From positions 16,534,512-16,598,511 of the forward strand of contig CM056380.1 of assembly GCA_029718625.1 (NCBI GenBank): DNA of 64,000 nt, in the 5' to 3' direction. Made by a program: the position numbers and the translations under genes. This stretch comes from Synaphobranchus kaupii. Its lineage: Eukaryota > Chordata > Actinopteri > Anguilliformes > Synaphobranchidae. The stretch's first letter is position 1, and each line of letters starts with the position of its first letter. This document shows positions 13,150 to 25,904 of the stretch, piece after piece. Under the pieces are notes generated by a model. The model was not told the origin of the DNA, ran no database searches, and was given only the letters and a program-made list of their open reading frames with translations.

Positions 13150-13352
13150 AAGGTAGGGTGGAGAAAGAGAAAGAGGGAGTGGCAGAGACAGAGAGACAGA
13201 GAGAGAGAGAGCTCTTTACACTCTGGACTCTTTAAATGTAAAAGGGACAGAAATGGAGATACACACTCAGGGGGGAAATAATAACACACAAAGAAACTCT
13301 ATGGTGCGTCCAAGAGAAACTCTATGGTGCGTCCAAGAGAAACTCTATGGTG
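13150..13352. repeat. GA-rich tract and 24-bp triplicate
   Basis: 13154-13212 is a GA-rich low-complexity run. 13288-13352 carries three tandem copies of a 24-bp unit containing aactctatggtgcgtccaag. Confidence 0.85.
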
Positions 13353-13507
13353 CAAGTCTGTGAAACAGTGTGTATTTATTAAAAGGCAGTTTAATAAGAA
13401 ACAGAGGACAGACGGTCCTGTTGGGAATCATATAGCTACAGAAAGGCTGTACAGAGCTGCACTGAGCTGGATGGGGAATTGTGCTTTCTGTGATACAGTG
13501 TAAAAAC

Positions 13508-13608
13508 ACCACACACACACACACACACACACGCACGCAAGCACGCATGCACATACAAACATGCAAACACACATATACACATGTGCACACAGACACACAC
13601 AAACACAT

Positions 13609-13672
<64 letters not shown>

Positions 13673-13805
13673 GCACACATGCACATACAAACATGCAAAC
13701 ACACATATACACATGTGCACACAGACACACACAACTCATGAACGCACACAAACAAACTCATGCGCATACCTACACACACAACCACACACAAACCCACATA
13801 CACAT

Positions 13806-13840
<35 letters not shown>

Positions 13841-13842
13841 CA
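13508..13842. repeat. Compound CA repeat with an internal duplication
   Basis: CA tracts of different lengths, with a perfect (ACGC)n run near 13806-13840. A roughly 65-bp segment containing gcacatacaaacatgcaaac and acatatacacatgtgcacac appears twice (about 13549-13612 and 13681-13733), on either side of the longest CA run. Confidence 0.92.
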
Positions 13843-15583
13843 CAATGCAGAGACAGCACTCTCTGCTTTGGCTTTACCCAGAATTCCCTCAGGAAGCCTT
13901 TCTCTGTAGACCATTCCCCCTGAACATTCTAGAATCCCCTATGGCTAGAGCGTCTGCCTTCCGACTGTCTCATTTCGTAACGGCCTCTTGACTCATGGGT
14001 TACCATGGGACACCTGCTGCCAAAGGACCCTATGATCCCACAGTCAAAAACATCACAGAAAATTATAAACAAATAAGCTTTCATCTAGTTTAAAATGAAA
14101 TGACATCCGTGCAGATTATGAAAACAATGTCACCTGTAGGAGATGGACAGTGTGAGCCAATGAGTGAGGGGCGTTTTACAGAGTGCAGCAGGAGGGGAGG
14201 TGCCTAGCCAACTGAGATTAACAGATGTGTAGATAACAGCAAAAAGGCACAAGTTTTTATCCTCAAACACACAGTAGGGTAGGTTCAGCAATTACTAACA
14301 TTAACTTTCCCAAACAATATACATATACGTATGTATTTTCAGTCATTTGTATAGCAATCTTCAAGATAATATTGATTAAATAACAGCCAATGCTGTAATA
14401 TTGATTAAATAACAGCCAATGCCTTCTGGAACCTTCTGGAATCACTTTTATGTGTGTAACTGGGAGCATATACATTGTGATGAGGTTCTCTGTCTGGAAA
14501 GACTGATTTCCACAGAGATCTATGGAAATACGGCGATGGCATCCACTCCTGTAGTTCCACAAAGGATGGCAGGACAGCTAAGGACATCTGTCTGAAAGAG
14601 AGGAGCTAAAACTGGGCCACTGTGAGCAGGGATTTCGACGAATCGCCCTGTCTGTTGGTGGTACGGTGTGAAGTTAGCACCCTGCTCTAAGACCACACCG
14701 AATAAGAGCAAAAGGGGGAATTCCACAGCAGTGTCCCGCTCTGCAAATGAGGGCCGTTTGCTCAAGCAGGGGGGGACCTGCTGTAAAAAAAAGATTTTCG
14801 GGCCAGACCCCTTTCCCTGACCGGTCCGCTGCGTCTTTGGCCCAGCTGAGTCAATAAAGGGGCAGCTCTGTCACAATAGAGCACCAACCCCCCACCCTAA
14901 CCCTCTCCCAAATCTAACATTCCTCAACCTCCAATGGGACCCCCCAAATCTTCCCATCTCCTCAAGCGGTAAGCTGAACCGCGGGACGTCACGCACCTAA
15001 ATACCTTCCTCTCTGCTGTCGCCCTGCAAAATATCAGGCTCCTGTCTCTGAACAGAGGTAGGCAAACGGGGCCCATGACTAAAAGTGGCTTCTACACTTA
15101 CCCTGGCTGGAATTCTAAACAATGCTCTGTCTTGATAAGAGCTCTCAACTCATCCACTGTCCGATAAAAACAACACAAGCTCCACGGTCAGCGTCCGGGG
15201 GTAATAGATTTGGGCAGGGTCATGGTGAGCGTGTAGGGTTGCTATATACGCGTTTCTGTGGGCTTCCAAGCTCTTTGTAATGGGCGATTTATAGGTCATT
15301 GTGCTACGTTTATGGCACTGTCCAGGCACCCAGTATTAAAGGCCATTAATTCACTGGCAGCTGTGGGAGTGTGGGGGGAATGGTCTCTTTGGGGTGCCGG
15401 ACTGAGGTTATTCTTAAAGGTGAGCGTCTTGTTACCCGGAGTAACCCGAGAGCTTTGCAGGGAGGGGTACAATGCGCCCCTTCAGAGCTCTGGTGAAACA
15501 ACCCTGCGCCCCCATTCCTCAGGACCCTGAGAGGGACAAACATTACAGCTGGGACTGGACCTTTCAGCAGGTAAAATCCCACA
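13843..15583. other. Unique non-coding stretch, no gene seen
   Basis: No exon, RNA gene or element end is recognisable. One small direct duplication (about 14366-14424) repeats aatattgattaaataacagc, probably by slippage. Confidence 0.45.
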
Positions 15584-15830
15584 AGCACACACATGTGCGC
15601 ATATACACATGTAAACACCTACATACACACGTATACATTACATACACACACACACACACACACACGTACACATATACATACATACACGTGCACACGCACA
15701 CACATACGTATACATACACACACACACACGCACACAATCACAAACACAGACACACACCTATGCACACACACGTATACATACGCACACACACACCTACATA
15801 CACACACAATCACAAACACACACACAGACA

Positions 15831-15896
<66 letters not shown>
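15584..15896. repeat. Interrupted CA-rich repeat
   Basis: CA copies broken by cacgtatacatac-type segments, ending in a pure CA run of about 55 bp (15841-15895). Long His-Thr frames here are artefacts. Confidence 0.95.
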
Positions 15897-15898
<2 letters not shown>

Positions 15899-16558
15899 AG
15901 TGACATAATCTGTCTGTCCAAGACTGCCCAGTACAAAGCATTACAAATGGTTTAACTATCTACGATTATATTTCACTGTCCCACTGTCTATTCTCTTTAT
16001 TTTTATGCTATTTATTTTCTGTACTTTCTCTTTATCAATAAAAGCTAAACTATATATGGTACATAATCCACTAAAAAATCTACATCCATAAAATGAAATG
16101 CACTTATAAGAAACTATTATAATGTATATTTACAGAAGACCTTAAGCTATATCTCATGTCCAGGCAAAGAATTGAAACAGTAAATCCAAAAAACGAGCAC
16201 CATGAGATGATTAAAATTCTGAGAAGCTTTCACATGTTTCTTCAAAACTTCATGTACTCCTGTAAATTTGTGTCCTCTTGCTATGGTTAACTTCAACTTA
16301 TTTTTCTACTTGAATAAAAAACTTTATGAAGAAAGGAAATGGACAGAGGGGACAGATTTCTGAGAGGCACAAGTAGCAATTTGAAATGCACTGAAGTGCA
16401 CTGAGTTTAGACAGGTACTTGTAACAACTGGGCATTAAGAAAGGGGACTCATTTTGGAGAGGCACAAATAACCACAGGAAATTGAGAAAGGGGACTGATT
16501 TTAGAGAGGCACAAATAACCACAGAGTTGGTGAGGTGTGAACCCGGCCATCGCACCAG
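15897..16558. other. AT-rich non-coding stretch with small tandem duplication
   Basis: No gene recognised. A segment containing gagaggcacaaataaccaca occurs at about 16458 and 16505, with a more diverged copy near 16353. Confidence 0.5.
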
Positions 16559-16676
16559 CCTCTGCTAGCTTTAGCTCTGCTAGCTTTAGCTCTGCTAGCA
16601 TTAGCTCTGCTAGCATTAGCTCTGCTAGCTTTAGCTCTGCTAGCATTAGCTCTGCTAGCTTTAGCTCTGCTAGCTT
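16559..16676. repeat. 15-bp minisatellite (8 copies)
   Basis: Eight copies of tctgctagctttagc or its gcattagc variant. The unit is a multiple of three, so open frames read through it, but nothing around it resembles an exon. Confidence 0.95.
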
Positions 16677-17279
16677 TAATCCACAAAAACACGCCACAAT
16701 CCCATAACTGAGCAGGAGAGATCACTCACATTGGCTTTTCAGTCCTTTCTGTTCTTAAGCTAAGACCCTGAGGAATGCTGTGAGTGTGTGTGTGTGCTTG
16801 CGATGCTGTGTGTGTGTGGGACAGAGAGTGTGAGTGTGTACTTGCGATACTGCTGAAGGCGTAAATGTTCCTGCTTCAACCGCTAGGAATGGCATGAAAT
16901 ATCTAAAAACCAAGGGTCAAAAAGGAAATGCGTAAATATCAGAATAAACACTATGAAAAAATATACTAATCCTGAGTAGGTTATCATGATGATCATCATC
17001 TTCAGAGTACGCAATTGACTGGGTTCAACAGCGTTCCTCTTGTTAAAAATAGGACCACGGCAACTGCATGTCCACAAAGGTCAAGCTAACTTCTGCTTTG
17101 TCCATACAACAGTATGCCATTGCACAGGCATAGGAGAAACTGTATACTTTATATGGGATTAGCCATAACCTTGGTAGAACGATCCTTCTGGTCAGTTGCT
17201 CTACTTGGAGATCACCAAGCGCACAAGGTTGAATGATAACATATGGAGGCGTTTTGACGCCCAGTCTAATCTCCCTCTG

Positions 17280-17860
17280 ACACCCACTCAAGAATGCCAC
17301 CTTTTTTTCTCTCTATATCAATAACCCCTGGGGCAGGGAGGCAGGGGGCTGCAAACGGGGAGAGGGAGTCCATGTTGAGGGCGGTGGCTTTCCAAAAACG
17401 TGAGGGGACGGAAGGAGAGGACGAGGGAGGGAGGGAGAAGTTAAAAAAAGAAGAGAAAATGCTTGCTTCCACTCGTGGCATCCTAAGGTGATCCCAGTGC
17501 TGGTGTACTGGTGGGCTCTCTCTCTCTCTCTCTTTCTCTCTCTCCATCCCTGCCCCACACAAAGACCCTCTTTATGCGGGCCCAGAGAGGAATGCTGTGA
17601 AATGGCTGTGAGTCCTGGGGTGGAGGGGGGTAGGTTTTTGGGTGGGGGGGTGGCAGGTCTTTCATTACTGAACCAGAACATGGAGGCTCCAGCGGTGTAG
17701 AGGGTAGCCAGGTCCCAGCGGTGGGACTGTCCGGCCGTGGCGTGGAACCCCCGCCCCCTCCGTCCTGGCTCCGCCCCTCGCCCTGAGTGACAGCTCCCTC
17801 TTCCCTTCCTTAGGGCTCTTTGAGGGGGGGGGGTTCTGTTTATTCACAGCTGGTCTCTCT
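17280..17860. other. Purine- and pyrimidine-skewed region with G-quadruplex-like run
   Basis: Contains a purine-rich run at 17385-17460, a CT run at 17517-17545, a G-rich run at 17617-17652 with several runs of three or more G, and a further G run near 17825. No convincing exon. The base skew makes several open frames, which are not supported as genes. Confidence 0.5.
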
Positions 17861-18359
17861 GCACTTCCTGGCTGATTCAATGGTAGCTTGGGGGAAGCAA
17901 ATATTAGCATATTACCTATGTCACAATACCTGCTCTTATTATAATGCCTATTATATACCTCATATACCATGCACAGGGGTTATACTATAGCAAATTTCAG
18001 ATCAGGGGGATGTACAATATTTGAAACACTTTATTGATACTGGGTAAATTTGAACACTGCTCATCTTATAGGATTTTCTGTGAAAGATGCTGGTAACCAA
18101 AACACACGGTCGTGTGTATGAAAGGTGAATTCCGCTACCAAATAATGGTGAAACAAGGTTTCTTTAAAAAATTTATATTAACTACTCAGGTATTTCAAAT
18201 AAGGTAGGGTATTTGACAAATGTGTGTGCGTACATGGGTGTATTCATGTATGAACATACAGTATGTACGCACAGAGCACTATATGCAAATATACCTGCAT
18301 GTTTATGTATACTGTATAGGTATTCTACTTGGGGAGAGACGGCAGCTGTGTACACTTAA

Positions 18360-18690
18360 AAGGGGATCTGGGGGCGTGTTAGCCTGCACTGGTCAGCGCT
18401 GCGCGTTCGCTGCGACGCCCGGTTATTAAAACCTGCTGTCCACATGATTCCCATACAGGAGGAGACGGTTCCCCTGAAAGCCTCCCTTCGCGCTAACGAG
18501 AGCCAGGTCTACGGCGGCGGGGCTTTTTGCCTCCGACAGTAAGGTTTCAGCTTGGTGATAAATTCTCGGCGGCAATGACAGCTGGCGAAGCTGAGATTAC
18601 CAGACCCCCTCCGCACTGGGAACCCCCCATAAACACCCCAAGCGCACGGCTTCTGTGCGCACGACAGCGCGCGGCCCCACGCTAAACACT
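18360..18690. other. Short CpG-rich patch
   Basis: CpG is clearly denser here than in flanking DNA (for example gctgcgcgttcgctgcgacg and gacagcgcgcggcc). No exon or start is recognisable. It could be a small CpG island, a conserved regulatory element, or chance. Confidence 0.3.
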
Positions 18691-20495
18691 GACCAGATTT
18701 GCTCCGGAAAACCGGCTCAGAAAGGTACTTAAACTCTGCCGATTGAAACGTATTAACGACAGCTCTCTACCCTCCTACCCTCAATCGCTATACTTCTTTA
18801 CACAGACGATATATCCATCAGACTATAAACCTGTGCTTTGTACCTCTTGCGTTAGCCTACATGTTTTTTTGTGATTCAGGACACGTGCTCCTCATAACCA
18901 GCTATTCTCCGGGGGGAACGGACCACACAGCATAAAACCGCCTGCGTCAGACGCACGCGGTGCCCGAAGCAGTAAATAGGAATTAAGCGAAGGGGCTACA
19001 GAAGGAGGACGAGAAGCGGGTCACTGGGACAAGCTGAGAATTATGAACCCGCACAAAAGAGCACTGTTCTCCGGAACTCAAGGATATTAACAGAATAAAC
19101 TCCCTAAAAAAAAATCAACAACAACAACAAAAAAGAGAATAAAAACTAAAATAATATAAATATTAATATCAGTTTAATATAAGTCATTAATTATAATAAT
19201 ACATTTATAAAAAATAATATCAGTTGATATTAAAATAACATACACAGTTGATCTTAATTGTACTACTACATGGTACTGCAGTTAAAATGTTAAATCAACC
19301 CGAATAGAGAGTAGACTACATTTGATCCTTCTAAACGCTATGAAAGAGGAAGTGACACTTAGGTTACTATGTGAAGAATACAGCAACACAGACACAGAGA
19401 ATCAGATAGAGTTGTATGAACATACTGCATATGCGGTATAATAAGTGTGATATAAATTAATATGTATCGGGCGAACCTGTTTGGTGTGATTCAAGAAAAT
19501 CTGCGATTCACGTGTTTGTCTCTGCACAGTTGGGATGTGACGCGATGTTCTCTGTCAAGTTTTAACGAAAAAAAACGTGCCCTCTTGTGGCAGATATGTG
19601 GCACTGCCGCAGTCTCCCACATAGTTTCAGCACTTTTTACAGACAGGAAAGCATTAATTTATATCCCCCGTTTAATCAGATTACAGCCAACAATTATACG
19701 GATTGAAATGGGAATGAACACAATACAGGCACACATGTAGACGTTACTGCAGTCCTTGCAGTGAAATAGTGTCTTTGTGTTAGGCCTGGCCACAGTGTGA
19801 ACTTTCTCACCAGCAGCACCAGTATGTGTGTGAGAGAGAATGAATGTCTTTCACTGTCCATCATCTATTATTTCAGTACACACTCCATGCACTATCCTTT
19901 AATAATAATAATAATAGTTTTTTAAGTGAAAAGTGTATAAACAAAAAAAAGTGTGACTAAAATCCAGTGTGGACTACTTCTACCTGACTGATACAATTCA
20001 TACACATCTAATTTCATGGCTTTATGTAATAAAAAATAAAAAAAGAATGAAAAGGAATTTTTTATACAGTATGTAGAAGGGAAAAGAAGTTACCAATCTG
20101 GTTCTCTCAACCTGGAAATCTAAGCATCCCTCAGTTTAGTTGCCTGTGTAATCCACCCCACCCCCACCTCAGTTGAAGTGTGCTGAGTGTCGTGCTGCAA
20201 AATGGCTGCCATGTATTACCCAGAAGTGTAGTGGTTGAGGTGCATTGTAGTGGTTTGGATTTGCAAAATGACACTTTGCGAAGTAGTGGAAGTAGGTGGA
20301 GGTAGGGTGGGGGAGGGGTGGCATGCTGATAGCTGCCGCTATGACTGTGCAGACGGCTCCCTGCTCCCATGATGCCCCGCTCCTCTCCCGCCATCACTGA
20401 GCCAGGCGGAGGGTTCGGGGAGCTGCTGGCTGGGAGGATTTCTGGGTGAGTAAACAGGCCACAGGCCTTTCTCTCCAAGACCACTTAATCTAATG
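18691..20495. other. AT-rich non-coding stretch, no gene seen
   Basis: Includes a very AT-rich segment at 19090-19260 and an ATA triplet run near 19903. No element ends, RNA genes or plausible exons were recognised. Confidence 0.45.
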
Positions 20496-20930
20496 AGCGG
20501 GGCTGAGGCATGCGGAGGGGCGGGGCAGAGGCATGTGGAGGGGCGGGGCAGAGGCATGTGGAGGGGCGGGGCAGAGGCATGTGGAGGGGCGGGGCAGAGG
20601 CATGTGGAGGGGGCGGGGCAGAGGCATGTGGAGGGGCGGGGCAGAGGCATGCGGAGGGGCAGGGCAGAGGCATGTGGAGGGGCGGGGCAGAGGCATGTGG
20701 AGGGGCGGGGCAGAGGCATGTGGAGGGGCGGGGCAGAGGCATGTGGAGGGGCGGGGCAGAGGCATGTGGAGGGGCGGGGCTGAGGCATGTGGAGGGGCGG
20801 GGCAGAGGCATGTGGAGGGGCGGGGCTGAGGCATGTGGAGGGGCGGGGCAAAGGCATGTGGAGGGGCGGGGCAGAGGCATGTGGAGGGGCGGGGCAGAGG
20901 CATGCGGAGGGGCAGGGCAGAGGCGTGCGG
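20496..20930. repeat. 23-bp GC-box minisatellite (about 19 copies)
   Basis: Tandem copies of a 23-bp unit, ggggcggggc plus agaggcatgtgga, with minor substitutions and one copy with an extra G near 20609. Each unit holds a GGGGCGGGGC decamer, the textbook Sp1/KLF GC box. 23 is not a multiple of three, yet the array is open in several frames because it contains few stop triplets. Those frames are not coding. Confidence 0.95.
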
Positions 20931-21598
20931 ATTGGTGGGCAGAGGCGTGCCAACCTGTCCAGGTGACCTGAAGGTGTTCCTCTGGGGCCAGTCTGTGGGC
21001 CACAGAGTCTCTCAGGCCCTCAGGAATGCTACCTAACTGCCCCCTGACCTATCTGTGGCATAACCTATCTGCTGTGTTTGCTCTCCGCTCCTGCACAGCC
21101 AATGTTCACTACAGAAATACACACAGTACTCCTGTGGCCTTTCTTTAAACAGTCCTAGTGGTTCTCCTAAAAAAACGAAGGCGTATAATCCTTAGCTCTA
21201 TAATTTTACAAACAACGTGTATAATAGTTGAATAAATGGTTTCTGGTTTTGGTTCGAACTCCACACCAAGGCTGGAGGTTACACCGGGTAAAGAACAGCA
21301 GCCAAATGATCAGGCCTGTGATAAGCATGCATAAAGGAACAGTCTCTCTATGTTTCTGCTCCCCTCTCGTCCGCCATGATAACATCTAGTCCAGCTCATT
21401 AAAGACTCTCACTTTTTCCCCTGCCTTGCACAGAGCCCAGTCAGTCCCTCAGATGTTTGGGAAGCACAGATCCGGACACACAGCTCTCATAGTCTCTCCA
21501 AACTGCAGGCACAACACTAGCTGCCATTTCAGCCTCCCTACTTTTAGGGTCTGACTTGGGAATGGCACAGGAATGCAACCGCAATTAACTGAGAGACA

Positions 21599-21826
21599 GA
21601 CAGAGAGAAATAGAGAGACACAGAAAGACAGAATAGAGAGAGACAGAAAGTGAGAGAAAGGAAGTTTGGGAGTGAAAGGCTTGGGTAGTTGGGTACACAA
21701 AAGAAACAGATCACTAAACAAATCTTCAACTCTTCCAAAAACCTCTAAAGTCACTCCACCAAATTTCCCAAGGTTTTTTTTTTTTTTTTTTTTAGCTTTG
21801 AAGCCGCAAGCCACCCCCCCCCCCCC
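21599..21826. repeat. GA-rich, poly-T and poly-C low-complexity tracts
   Basis: GA-rich sequence at 21593-21664, about 19 T at 21775-21793 and a C run around 21813-21826. Nothing else is recognised in 21000-22169. Confidence 0.9.
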
Positions 21827-22169
21827 ACCCTTCAGTTTTACAGTGAAGTGATTCTTCCTCTCGTGAATAATTAAATATTTACCTTTCCGCCTTCGCAGTC
21901 TGGAATGCAGGGCACTCCATGATTATAAAGGTCCCCATAATGTCTCATTTTAGCGCTAATGGCCAGGTTTGCTGTGTGTAACAGGGACACGGTCGCACTC
22001 ACCAGCTCTCATTGCACGCGGTCTGAAACAACGTACCTACTGTGTACAAAAACAACACTGCCAAAAGCAGTATGATTAAATACACACACAGCAATTATTG
22101 CCAAGAAAATTTCAGGAGTGCAAAAATGCATATTTTTGTCAGAGACAGTCGTGGTGTTTAAAAAGGAAG

Positions 22170-23198
22170 AAGTTTCTGTATGGTTGCGTCTGATTGGTAT
22201 CGGCCCTCAGGTGCTTCTGTGTGCAAGTGTCTGATTGGTATAGACCCTGAGGTGTTTCTGTACGGTTGCATCTGATTGGTATAGACCCTCAGGTGTTTCT
22301 GTGTGATAGCGTCTGATTGGTATAGACCCTCAGGTGTTTCTGTATGGTAGCGTCTGATTGGTATAGACCCTCAGGTGTTTCTGTATGGTAGCGTCTGATT
22401 GGTATAGACCCTCAGGTGCTTCTGTGTGCAAGCGTCTGATTGGTATAGACCCTCAGGTGCTTCTGTGTGCAAGTGTCTGATTGGTATAGACCCTCAGGTG
22501 CTTCTGTGTGCAAGCGTCTGATTGGTATAAACCCTCAGGTGTTTCTGTATGGTAGCGTCTGATTGGTATAGACCCTCAGGTGTTTCTGTATGGTAGCGTC
22601 TGATTGGTATAGACCCTCAGGTGTTTCTGTATGGTAGCGTCTGATTGGTATAGACCCTCAGGTGCTTCTGTGTGCAAGCGTCTGATTGGTATAGACCCTC
22701 AGGTGCTTCTGTGTGCAAGTGTCTGATTGGTATAGACCCTCAGGTGCTTCTGTGTGCAAGCGTCTGATTGGTATAAACCCTCAGGTGTTTCTGTATGGTA
22801 GCGTCTGATTGGTATAGACCCTCAGGTGTTTCTGTATGGTAGCGTCTGATTGGTATAGACCCTCAGGTGTTTCTGTGTGGTAGCATTTGATTGGTATAGA
22901 CCCTCAGGTGTTTCTGTATGGTAGCGTCTGATTGGTATAGACCCTCAGGTGCTTCTGTGTGCAAGCGTTTGATTGGTATAGACCCTCAGGTGCTTCTGTG
23001 TGCAAGCGTCTGATTGGTATAGACCCTCAGGCGCTTCTGTGTGATAGCGTCTGATTGGTGTAGACCCTCAGGTGTTTCTGTGTGGTAGCATTTGATTGGT
23101 ATAGACCCTCAGGTGTATCTGTATGGTAGCGTCTGATTGGTATAGACCCTCAGGTGCTTCTGTGTGCAAGCGTCTGATTGGTATAAACCCTCAGGTCC
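22170..23198 (+). repeat. 41-bp minisatellite (about 25 copies)
   Basis: Copies of gtctgattggtatagaccct followed by caggtgyttctgtgtg and caagc or gtagc. Two subtypes (gcttctgtgtgcaag and gtttctgtatggtag) alternate in blocks. The gtataaaccc variant recurs 246 bp apart (22525 and 22771), exactly six units, so a higher-order duplication has occurred. Confidence 0.95.
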
Positions 23199-23599
23199 TT
23201 CCTTATTTAAATGTTTTTATTTATTTTGCTATTCCTTTCCTAAGTTTAGATTCTTTTCTTGCGTAAGAAAACCGTGTGAATCACGCAGGTTACGTGCACA
23301 TCCTGCTTGAAGTACCAGGGATGAGGAGAATAAAGGAGACGGCTTTACTAACCAGGCAGTTCAGGGGAGCTCTGGCTACTGCTGTCAATCCCTCAAGCGA
23401 GGGTACTGAGTGATTCCAGAAATACTTGCCTGTATGAAGGTATAACGCCTCAACTGTGAAGCGCGTACAGTGCTCCAGACCGGTGCTCCTGGGTGTGGAG
23501 AGGTGGGGGACGACTTGGGCGGGGTACTGAAATAAAGGCAGAGGTGTGTGGGAAATAGCCTTTCATGTGTAATTACTGACTTGTCTGTGGAATCCTTAA

Positions 23600-23768
23600 C
23601 CCTTTAAACCCCTTACGGTGTAAGATCACAAATATGTGATTAGAATGTTTGTAACTGAACATTCTAATGCTGATGTAACAATCACCACTGGTAGCTGAAA
23701 GCAATGGAGTTCTAGAACACTGATTTAGAATTTTGAAGAAACATTCCAAAAAACCTGTTCTTCAAAGG
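23600..23768 (+). mobile_element. TTAA-type MITE-like repeat, copy 1
   Basis: TTAA at 23596-23599 is followed by ccctttaaacccc and a body shared with 42738-42880. The body has two adjacent hairpins: atcacaaatatgtgat, and tagaatgtt..aacattcta with an 8-base loop. The other copy keeps the opposite terminus (cttcaaaggg then ttat). Together they suggest TTAA target duplications and CCCTTT ends, as in piggyBac- or Kolobok-like non-autonomous elements. The classification is inferred. Confidence 0.6.
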
Positions 23769-24349
23769 CAGAGGAATGGGAGTGAGGTAAAGCCAAGCAG
23801 ATGTGAGTTAGAGGCTGTACCTCTTCCAGAGGTACACGCAGTACAATGAGGCTCAGTCCATGGAGAAAGGTCCTTTTGTTTTCCTTTTTTTTTTTTTTAA
23901 AACGGAGGGAAAACGACTCCCAAAGGAGACAGTATGGCATTAGTCCCGCTGACTTTGCTCACACAGAAAACCTTTTTTTACACTACAGTAACAAGTCTGT
24001 CTGGAGTACTGTAAAAAAAAAAAAAACACACCCTCTTGTGTTTGCACTACATTAGAAAAATATGCCGGTGCGAAGGTATTTATGTTTATGTCCCCGGCCC
24101 TTTGACGATTCAAGACTCGCAATCATGAATGCAACGCCGAGCATTTCCACTTGTCTTGGATCTCATGCAACTTTCCCCCATTTTCTGAGTGACTTTCTTT
24201 CATAGCTCTGAGAGGCCAGGTGAACACTGGCTGATTCTGTGCCGCATGTCTGTCCGTCCGTCTGTCTCACTGAAAGAGGAGGGTACAGGGCGGTCGTGGA
24301 TTGCGGCAGGACTTAAGTGCGCACTGTTCACATTCAGCCCTGGGAGCTA

Positions 24350-25466
24350 AACTACCCTGAGCGCACGCTAGCTTAACACAACTGGACCGAGGATAACCTG
24401 CATACAAACTGCGCTAAGCGCACGCTAGCTTAACACAACTGGACCAAGGATAACCTGTGCACAAACTGCGCTAAGCGCACGCTAGCTTAACACAACTGGA
24501 CCGAGGATAACCTGCATACAAACTGCGCTAAGCGCACGCTAGCTTAACACAACTGGACCGAGGATAACCTGCATACAAACTGCGCTAAGCGCACGTTAGC
24601 TTAACACAACTGGACCGAGGATAACCTGCATACAATCTGCGCTAAGCGCACGCTAGCTTAACACAACTGGACCGAGGATAACCTGCGCACAAACTGCGCT
24701 AAGCGCACGCTAGCTTAACACAACTGGACCGAGGATAACCTGCGCACAAACTGCGCTAAGCGCACGCTAGCTTAACACAACTGGACCGAGGATAACCTGC
24801 GCACAAACTGCGCTAAGCGCACGCTAGCTTAACACAACTGGACCGAGGATAACCTGCGCACAAACTGCGCTAAGCGCACGCTAGCTTAACACAACTGGAC
24901 CGAGGATAACCTGCGCAAAAACTGCGCTAAGCGCACGCTAGCTTAACACAACTGGACCGAGGATAACCTGCACACAAACTACCCTGAGCGCACGCTAGCT
25001 TAACACAACTGGACCGAGGATAACCTGCGCACAAACTGCGCTAAGCGCACGCTAGCTTAACACAACTGGACCGTGGATAACCTGCACACAAACTGCGCTA
25101 AGCGCACGCTAGCTTAACACAACTGGACCGAGGATAACCTGCGTACAAACTGCGCTAAGCGCACGCTAGCTTAACACAACTGGACCATGGATAACCTGTG
25201 CACAAACTGCGCTAAGCGCACGCTAGCTTAACACAACTGGACCGTGGATAACCTGTGCACAAACTGCGCTAAGCGCACGCTAGCTTAACACAACTGGACC
25301 GAGGATAACCTGCGTACAAACTGCGCTAAGCGCACGCTAGCTTAACACAACTGGACCGTGGATAACCTGTGCACAAACTGCGCTAAGCGCACGCTAGCTT
25401 AACACAACTGGACCGTGGATAACCTGCGCACAAACTGCGCTAAGCGCACGCTAGCTTAACACAACA
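24350..25466 (+). repeat. 57-bp minisatellite (about 20 copies)
   Basis: Head-to-tail 57-bp units containing aactgcgctaagcgcacgct then agcttaacacaactggaccg and aggataacctgcgcac. Each unit has the inverted repeat tgcgctaagcgca and the palindrome gctagc. Copies are highly similar, differing mainly at gcatac/gcgcac/gtgcac and gagg/gtgg positions. Confidence 0.95.
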
Positions 25467-25656
25467 AACTGCGCGTGCGAAAAAGAGACTAGCCCGATGA
25501 TAAAATATGATAAAATAAGTACACGTTTTCCTTAACGGAATGTATTCATGGTTCTTTCAGCAAAGGCCTGTTTAAATAGTGTAAGTTAGTTCCCTATCTG
25601 GAGTGTTTTTTTGCTGCCGCTGAGAATGTTTTTGGGGCCCAGTGGGGACCCGCAGG

Positions 25657-25705
25657 CCCCCGGGGAGTGGGGGGGGGGCTGGTTGGGGGCCGGGCTGGGG
25701 GGGGG
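25657..25705 (+). other. G-rich run, G-quadruplex candidate
   Basis: Four G runs separated by short loops: gggg, a run of nine or more G after agt, ggggg after ctggtt, and nine G after ccgggct. This fits the G3+N1-7 quadruplex pattern on the plus strand. A matching C run lies at 25826-25834. Confidence 0.6.
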
Positions 25706-25904
25706 AATTCTCTCATGGGGGTCAGTACGGCGCTCTTGTCAGGCCCTACGAACGGCTCTGTCCAGCATGGTAGCTTGAGTTGGGCCCAGCGGATGAAGCG
25801 CTTGGATAAACACACTGGAGAGCCCCCCCCCCCCAGTCTGGATTTTGGCCTGGGCTAACATTTGAGCCCCTACCGCCATCCCACTGCCCATATGGGGTGC
25901 ACAG

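Noticed and set aside
20339..21036. Open frames up to 204 codons with Pro/Cys-rich or Gly/Arg-rich repeats
   Set aside because: They follow the 23-bp minisatellite, are open in frames on both strands at once, and have no non-repeat domain.
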